The position numbers and the translations under genes were made by a program. Positions 56,624 to 64,000 of a stretch of 64,000 nt of DNA are shown here, piece after piece. Below the pieces are notes generated by a model. That model searched no databases. It was not told where the DNA came from and saw nothing but the letters and a program-made list of their open reading frames with translations. The stretch's first letter is position 1, and every line of letters begins with the position of its first letter. The stretch spans positions 31,758,217-31,822,216 of the forward strand of contig NC_133534.1 of the NCBI RefSeq assembly GCF_048544455.1, read 5' to 3'. Origin of the DNA: Silene latifolia (lineage: Eukaryota; Streptophyta; Magnoliopsida; Caryophyllales; Caryophyllaceae).

Positions 56624-58797
56624 CTACAACTCAGGAACACGTTTAATTCCCATGGAATTAACATGCCCTTCATGCTTATCTTGTCGTAATGGTTTAGTGA
56701 GAGGATCTGCTATATTATCATCTGTAGCAATCTTTTCTATCACTACCTCCTTTTGCTCCACGTAATCTCTGATTAGATGAGCTTTCCGTTGTACATGCCT
56801 AGACTTGTTGCTAGACTTGGGCTCCTTAGCCTGGAAGATGGCACCTATATTGTCGCAATAGATGGTGATCGGGTCATTCAAACTAGGCACTACAGATAGT
56901 CCTTGTAAGAATTGACGCATCCATATCGCTTCCTTTGCAGCTTCAGACGCGGCATAGTACTCGGACTTCGAGTCATAGGATCTCTTTGTAACACTTTGTT
57001 TGGAACTCTTCCGGTGATCTGCAGCGCCATTAAGAGTAAAAACGAATCCAGACTGAGATTTCGAGTCATCTCGATCCGTTTGGAAGCTAGCATCTGCGTA
57101 ACCGGTTGCGCATAGCTTTTGTTCGCCTCCATAAGTGAATGCCCAATCTTTAGTCCTACGTAGGTACTTAAGAATGTTCTTGTGACCATCCAATGTGATT
57201 CACCTGGATCTTTGTTGGAATCGACTCGTCATACTCAATGCATATGCCACGTCCGGACGTGTGCATATCATGGCATACATGATTGATCCTATAGCCGAGG
57301 CATAAGGAATCCGTGTCATGCGCTCTTTCTCTTCCGGTGTCTCTGGTGCCTGAGACTTGCTCAAATGCACCCCTGGAGCCATAGGAAGAAACCCCTTTTT
57401 GGAGTTAGTCATGCTGAATCTCTCTAGTATCTTGTCTATATAAGACTCCTGACTGAGAGATAACATCCGACGTGATCTATCTCGATAGATACGGATGCCC
57501 AAAATTCTTTGTGCCTCACCCAGATCTTTCATCTGGAAATGGTTCTTTAACCATACTTTTACCGAAGTTAAGAGAGGTATGTCATTCCCAATCAGGAGTA
57601 TGTCATCAACATACAATATTAGGAAGACAATCTTGCTCCCACTCGACTTGATATATAGACATGGTTCCTCGACCGATCGAGTAAATCCATTCTCTTTTAT
57701 CACCTGGTCGAAGCGATGATTCCAACTCCGAGATGCTTGCTTAAGTCCATAAATGGAACGCTTAAGCTTGCACACTTTCTTAGGATGTTCAGGATCGATG
57801 AAACATTCGGGTTGTACCATGTACAACTCTTCCTCCAAATAACCATTTAAGAAGGCGGTTTTCACATCCATCTGCCAAATTTCATAGTCATGAAAAGCGG
57901 CAATCGCTAAGATAATCCGAATGGAATGCAGCATGACTACGGGTGCAAAAATTTCATCATAATGCAAACCTGGCACTTGAGTGAAACCTTTAGCAACTAG
58001 TCGTGCTTTATAGATGTCTTGTTGACCTTCCACAGAATGCTTTATCTTGTAAAGCCAATTGCATTGAAGGGGACGAACCTTAGCAGGCAAGTAAACAAGA
58101 TCCCATACGTTGTTCTCATACATGGAGTCCATCTCGGATTGCATGGCCTCAAGCCATAGCTTTGAGTCGTAACTAGTCATGGCACCTTTGTAGGTTGCGG
58201 GTTCACTACTCGTTAAGAGCAGAATGTCATCTATGTCATGTTCCTCGACCATACCAATGTATCTGTCCGGAGGAATAGAGACTCTACCCGACCTCCTAGG
58301 TTCCTCAGGAATATTAACCGCAGCCGTGATTGAAGGAACTGGTTCCTCCAATGGTTGGTCGGCATTTGGTTCTGGAATCTCCGACAGCTCGAAGGTTCTA
58401 TTACTCTTCGCATTCTCGAGAAATTCCTTCTCTAAGAATGTCGCACTAGCCGCAACAAAAATACATTGTTCGGTTGGCGAATAAAAGTAATGACCAAATG
58501 TTCCTTTAGGATAACCTATAAAGTATGTCTTGACCGATCGCGGGCCGAGCTTATCCTCGTGTCTCCACTTGACATAAGCCTCGCAGCTCCAAACCCGTAT
58601 AAAGGACAAGTTGGGGACCGTTCCCTTCCATAGTTCATATGGAGTCTTGTCAACAGCTTTAGACGGACTTCGGTTAAGTATTAGAGCGGTGATTGATGAA
58701 GTGCATAACCCCATAATGAATCAGGCAATACGGTGTGACTCATCATGGATCGAACCATATCAAGTAGTGTTCGATTTCTCCGTTCGGACACACCATT
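56624..58797 (-). pseudogene. Copia pol: integrase end, reverse transcriptase, RNase H, frameshifted
   Basis: Minus strand starts in the integrase C-terminal region at 58797 (NGVSERRNRTLLDMVRSMM), shifts frame near 58700, then is open for 504 residues (57200-58714). That frame holds the rest of integrase (YELWKGTVPNLSFIRVWSC), the linker, and RT with DIYKARLVAKGFTQ, WQMDVKTAFLNG (motif A), CKLKRSIYGLKQASR and the catalytic LYVDDILLIG near 57610. A short gap with frame changes near 57190-57210 separates it from RNase H (56624-57193) with GYADASFQ, SKSEYYAASEAAKEAIW and YCDNIGAI. The product copies element RNA in the cytoplasmic particle. RT is otherwise intact. Confidence 0.88.
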
Positions 58798-58800
58798 CAA

Positions 58801-59750
58801 CTTTAGGACTATAACGTATCTTTAACATGTGATTATTGTCATAAAACAAAAATACAAGAGAAAACGATAATAGAACAAGAATCAACCTTGGGTCCTTGGT
58901 GAATACGGCCTAAGAATAGAAATCAAAATAGATTTCCTCCTAATCGTTGCACCCAAGACCGTCTGAGACTATGCCCCTTGTACTAGAAAGTACTCTCTAA
59001 TTGCCTTGCAATATTGAGAGAGTTTTTGTGAGGTTTTCGATGTGAGATCTAGGTTTCAGAGAGAAATGCCTCCAAAAACCTAATTTTTGTGCAAATGAAT
59101 ATGCTTAGGTCAAAAGGAAAGAAACCCTCTCCTTTTGTTCATGTGGTTCGGCCGTGGGTTTCACAAGGGAGGGAGTGGGCTTCCACTTTCTCCTTATTTT
59201 TAACTCGTGGTCCGACTCAAAAATGCTAAAATGTATATGACGGGATTTTATTATAAATCGTCATCGGTTATCGGTTATTAAAATATCGACTAGTAACATG
59301 GATTAGTCGACATATTAATACTTGTCCGACAAAGACAATATTGTATAATTAATTCAATATACATCAATTAAATATAATCGTTTATATTCAATTTACGAAT
59401 TAACCGCTTAATTCGTCTTAGCCATTATTATTTAATCCGTATTAAATAATTATCTCAACATCGCGTTTGACTAATTATTAGTCAATAACTCCGACTAACT
59501 GCTTAGTCAAAATAGGCATCAACATGACTGTATTTTCATACTGTCACATCTCTCAAACGTATCCTATAGGTGTGACTTTTAGGGACCAGTTGATCACCGC
59601 CATCTGTATGACAATAACGTCAAACTTATCTAGCAAGCCAACCGTTAATGATAAACGTGGACCAACAGATAATAATACAAAAGTATACCCTTTGATCCTT
59701 TTAGAGATTTATATGTCATTGCACTAACTGTGGAGGACACCAGCCCCAAC
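58801..59750 (-). repeat. Right (5') LTR of element D
   Basis: 950 bases matching the left LTR. Its inner edge joins integrase coding sequence directly with no primer-binding site. Confidence 0.85.
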
Positions 59751-60396
59751 ATCTCGAAAATATATGAAAAGATACGAAAAATACGCAGAAAAGGACTTGG
59801 GAAGAGGCGCAGCAGGCACTGCATCTCTTGGGAGAGACGCAGCAGGTCCCAAGTGGTTTCCCCCTGCGGAAGAAAGATTTCCGTGTTTTGGTTATGGAGT
59901 AACGGATTTATCTTATTTTCCTTAATATTTTGTATGAATATTACGGGAAATTATTTGCCAAAGATTAAAAGATTTATAAAATATGGAATAGAAACATCCG
60001 GAACATTCCAGAACATTTTGACTCGGTTTCAGAAAATGAAGACGGTTTTATGACCCGGACTCCAAATGTACTCTAATTGCTGCCAAAACGACCGTATCGG
60101 CACGTAGATAACAATTAAGAGGTGGACACAAGTGTTTGAGCGATCACTTGACGATAAACTTATGAACTGTCACAAATCGTTCTGCGTACAAAACATGCGG
60201 CCCAATCATCACCGGGTGGTTTGCGGGAGGTACAAAAATGAGATATCTACAGAGCCCCCACTTTGACTGAGGCGCAGAAATGCGGTCAAATCATAGCCAT
60301 CAGGTCAATCGAAGATTACAACCTGACGACTATGGCGACGCGAGGCGGCTCAAGGGGTCTGAGCCAAGGACCTGTCGTCGGGAACATTTTAGAGTC
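59751..60396. repeat. Non-coding sequence right of element D
   Basis: Contains a GAGGCGCAG/CTGCATC paired module at 59805-59850 and no gene. Probably the continuation of 52936-54816. A sharp boundary occurs at TGTTGATG (60397). Confidence 0.4.
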
Positions 60397-63300
60397 TGTT
60401 GATGCCCGTCGTTGTATGCACCAAAGATAAATTTATAATTCCAACTACAACTATAGATAGCGGCAGTCGGGTCGAACCACAGAGAGGCGGATGCAATTAT
60501 TAGCTGTCTAAATCTAGTCTAGGGTAACATAGTGTGGGGGTTTTGAGTTGATTTGGTCTATAGCTAAAGGCAATAAAAGACAGTAAACTAATTAAAAGTA
60601 TGAAATCAAATATAAAAAGGATACTAAGATGGTCGGTTCACTATTGTTTCGGCGGCAGCATACCAGGTAGGTCTAAAACAATCACGTGAGACGGGAAAAT
60701 AAGAAGTCCTCTCGGTCCATTCTTACAGGTAGCATCTTTCGATCTCGCTACAGGTCCCTAATATCACTAATACTAAATTTCGTCCTGAAAAGTGACTAAA
60801 AATCGAAACGATACCTATCTTTCGATCTTAGCATAGTTTAGTCATTTTAATTGGTAGTCTAATAACTTTCCCTATCTTTCGATCTAAGGGGTCAGTCAAT
60901 TACTAAGTATTCAACTAGTCGCATGCATTCGATTCGTCGAATAAAGTGGTAAAAACAATTAAAACGAAACAAAACCTCACGTGGCCAGTCGATCGACCAG
61001 GTAGGACGGTCGATCGACCATGGGGCGCTCCCTAATTCTAATACCGCCTAACCTACAGATTCCCTACATCCTAGCACAGGGTATTTAGCTACTCATGATA
61101 TTGGTAAAAACAACAACAAGATTTACGGAATAAACTACAGAATTCATGCTTAAATTAACGGAACAAAAGATTAGCATAAAACGATAATTATGGCTTCGGG
61201 AAACTAATCTAGCAATTTCTATACTACAATCGAAATATATAAGCAATAAAACTGAATAAGAACAGAGGAAATACCGAATGAAATTGCAGAGAAAGGATCC
61301 AGAACCGTATGCAAAAGGAATTTTATTTACGAAAGAACTAAACTAATTGTATCTTAAGAACTGCGTATTAAGAGTAAAAACTGAATGAAAAACTAGATCC
61401 TTATTCTGAATACCTAGCTTACGTTATATAGAATACAACGTAGTTCTTATTCTTAAACCTAATGTACAATGGGCTTTGGAAATCTCGATCTTTTAATTCA
61501 CGCTGATTAACGGTGTGGTCGATCGACCATGTTGCTCAGTCGATCGACCAACCTATGCTGAACAGTAGCTTCTGATTCTCGTGCATTGGTCGATCGACTA
61601 TGGGAGGCAGTCGATCGACTGACGTAGCTGATACTTGACTTCTAAATTCTCGTAGATTTATCTTTCGGGCCTCGAAATAAGCACCAAGCTCGTTCCTTGA
61701 GTAAATACTTCATGTCAAATGCAATGCAAGATACTCGGGGACGGATTTAGCTCAATTTCTACTCATTTCCACATAAATCTGCAATATTACATAAAAATAC
61801 GAAAGTAGACGAAATGGGGCAAATAGTAGCATAAACTACACAAATGATCTCTGAAATGCGTGTAAAATGGGGTGTAAAACATCATATTTAGAACATGCAT
61901 CAAACTTCCCCAAACCAAACCTTTGCTTGTCCCCTAGCAAGAACTAGACTCGATCCTAATACCTAATTGAACGAGTTCAATCTCAGAGCGAATTTCAAAC
62001 TGTTAAGCCTAAACAAGTTTAATGCAACAACCAACAATCAATTAGCAATATGAATCATGCAAACGAGTTATGAAGTCATTAAAAATTGCTGAACCGTCAA
62101 CTATAGAGACTTATCAATTTGGACTCTCACGGGTTGCTCGAATCACTCATAAGCACAAGTGAATAATGTAAAGATAGAAGGAATTCATTTTGTAGTGACA
62201 CTCACCTAACTACGACCTATAAGAACATGTCTGCAGTCTAATATAAAAGTAATCTCTACAACTGTACATATGCATTCCAACCGAACTAATGACCATGACG
62301 CATGCCAAGGTATAAATATGGAAATGTGAGGTAATGGGCAAGAAGAGGCAAAAGATAATTATGGGAATGTGGAGGTATAGTTGATCAAGCTAGTACCTAA
62401 ACAGAACCATGTGACAACATCCACTTCTTGCTCAAAATCAACAATAAACCCGGTGCTAATTATCAAGCACAAATCTCACAATTTCCATAATAACTAATCA
62501 ATCAACTCCCCATAAGATACAAATGCAACATGGGAGCAAAAATCGCCATTTAATAAGAACTTTGAATTATGCGGATTAATTTTCTTTTTCTTTCGGACCT
62601 CAGTCGATCGACCAGAATGGGCAGTCGATCGACCGTATTAAACAGTACAGCACTCTTTTTTTCTTTTTCGAATCATTTTTCATCTCTTTTTTTTCTTTTT
62701 ATTTCCTTTCTTCCTTTCTTTCCTTCATCTTCCCAACATCATCTCAAAACGAGCATATGCCACCAAAACGAAGTAACAATCCCAAGAACATAAACTACTA
62801 GCTTGACAAGGGCAGGCTAAATGTAGGATGTAGTAATCGGGACAAAAAGGCTATTTTTGGCAGTGTGGAGCTTATGGGCAAAATGAATAAAGGAAAACCT
62901 CTACTACGTGTGTCAACAAACCACAAACCGAATGCATACAGGTATTAAGCAGATTAAGTTCATATTGATGCATATTGATATAACATGTCTCATAAGGAGT
63001 AACTACTCACGTCCTAGATAAACTGGTCATAGATGTCACCAGTTATAGGCTCTAAATCTCAGAACATGATGTAGTTTGCCATAAATCTAAGTCAAGTCTC
63101 AAGCTCAGCAAGAAATTTAACGAAAACTCGTAGATATGCATATGTGATTCTACTAATAACATGTCAATTGGCAAGGCTGAGGCAAAAATAGATGCAAATG
63201 CAATGTCATCATTGAAATACTACCGTTCCGACTCGACCTACATGCTAAAATAAACGTGAGTTTTTTTGAATTTTTGGGATTTTTCAATTTTTTTTTTTTG

Positions 63301-64000
63301 TGAATTTTCTGTATATATGAGAAATGAAATAAACAAATGCAAACTGAAATGTAAACGTGAATGCAAGCAAATGAAATGCGACGCAAAACCCTTCCCCAAA
63401 CCAAATCGCACAATGTCCCCATTGTGCAAAATCATGTAATGAAAGAAAAGAGAAACGGGAATTTGCGAGAAAATAAGTAAATACGACATGAAGTGGAACT
63501 CGGGAACTCACAAGACATTAAGCGCAGCAAAAGGAAACCTCCCCAAACCAGCGTGAGCTAGGAGGTTTCAGTAGCCAGTAGTGCTACCAATAAGTACCTG
63601 AAAAGACAAACAAAGTACCGCGCGTAAGACCGAGAAAACAATTTTGAAGCGGTAATTATGTGCAACATTAAGAATATGGAAGAAATCAGAAATAAGACGG
63701 AAAATAAAGTGGAGGGAAGACTCCCTCAATTCCGCAAAACGATCAAACACAGCAGGGGAATGAGCGAAAACCGGTACAGCAGCGAACTTGGTCGATCGAC
63801 CATATCACCCAGTCGATCGACCAGGGTGAACAGGAACAGAAGCTCCTGAAAATCGCAGCTCAGTCGATCGACTATACTGGCCAGTCGATCGACTGGAAAA
63901 GCTGCTGTAACTTTCTGATTTCGTCGAATTAGCTCAATAGATTGAACTAATGAGGTCTATAAACCTGCAAATGTACAATAATATGCACCCAAAATTGCGC
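60397..64000 (-). repeat. Dispersed non-coding repeat with paired TCGATCGA palindromes
   Basis: Begins TGTTGATGCCC, which could be an LTR edge. Large blocks are the reverse complement of 48803-50325. Six pairs of TCGATCGA lie at 60989/61010, 61519/61540, 61590/61611, 62604/62625, 63792/63813 and 63864/63885. No open frame looks coding. Most likely the LTR or untranslated part of a large LTR retrotransposon cut by the window end. Confidence 0.5.
61851..62234 (+). repeat. Second copy of the 388-bp helicase insert
   Basis: Near-identical to 50626-51013, from CTCTGAAATGCG to AAGAACATGTCTG. No matching 8-bp flank repeat here. Confidence 0.75.

Larger units (their letters stand above)
54817..59750 (-). 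mobile_element. Copia element D with RT and RNase H, 5' half deleted
   Basis: Two LTR copies, 54817-55768 and 58801-59750, are about 99% alike and end CCCCAACA. A polypurine tract (minus strand ACAAGTGGGAGTT) adjoins the left LTR. The interior keeps 3' non-coding sequence, RNase H, reverse transcriptase and the C-terminal part of integrase, then stops exactly at the right LTR; primer site, gag, protease and the integrase core are missing. No matching target duplication was found (TTCAA on the left, TCTCG on the right). Confidence 0.82.

Noticed and set aside
1..64000. Endogenous pararetrovirus sequence
   Set aside because: All RT regions seen are copia, L1-type or the R2-like class; no movement-protein or coat-protein-like frame was found.

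Overview
This is plant nuclear DNA made almost entirely of nested transposable elements. Evidence for a plant: Ty1/copia elements primed by initiator tRNA-Met, an L1-type LINE with DUF4283 and zf-RVT domains, FAR1/MULE and Ulp1-type transposon genes, Helitron and Stowaway ends, and a captured fragment of a CSLD cellulose-synthase-like gene. It is probably a eudicot; the order (perhaps Caryophyllales) is a guess. I see no intact host gene and nothing prokaryotic.

Layout. 1-14333: copia copies on the minus strand. Element A is a partial LTR plus the start of its interior. Element B (1344-14333) carries only a gag gene, and an L1 LINE (2350-7174) sits in its left LTR with a 19-bp target duplication. 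14979-27207: a 12.2-kb TIR element with a FAR1/MULE transposase running in from the left end and a mobile-domain/Ulp1-protease gene running in from the right. 27243-32311: a second element with the same termini, only a (TA)n tract away, carrying a CSLD fragment and two inverted tRNA-like sequences. Both contain arrays of a motif (TTTCATGCACATA-like) spaced at 21 bp. 32799-33891: a non-autonomous Helitron. 33986-34196: a Stowaway MITE.

34749-48117 (minus): a broken reverse-transcriptase gene of unusual architecture: N-terminal Cys/His finger, RT, Cys/His knuckle and a candidate restriction-like endonuclease. It is split by an hAT-like element (8-bp TSD) and by copia element C (37207-46400, TSD GTAAA). 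One edge of C has been duplicated together with host flank. 48803-50325 and 60397-64000 are opposite-strand copies of one dispersed repeat family; the latter holds six pairs of TCGATCGA palindromes, each pair exactly 21 bp apart. 50303-52935: remains of a Helitron PIF1-like helicase. 52936-54816 and 59751-60396: non-coding, probably LTR-element (Ty3/gypsy-like) sequence into which copia element D (54817-59750, RT and RNase H) is inserted.

How it works together: in the TIR elements the two genes converge from the two ends, and the smaller element keeps the termini and the 21-bp motif without the transposase, suggesting it is moved in trans. The copia copies share a 3' non-coding domain and a 5' leader, but only B keeps gag and only D keeps a substantial pol. 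Limits: identities were judged by eye; domain names come from motif recognition, not searches.
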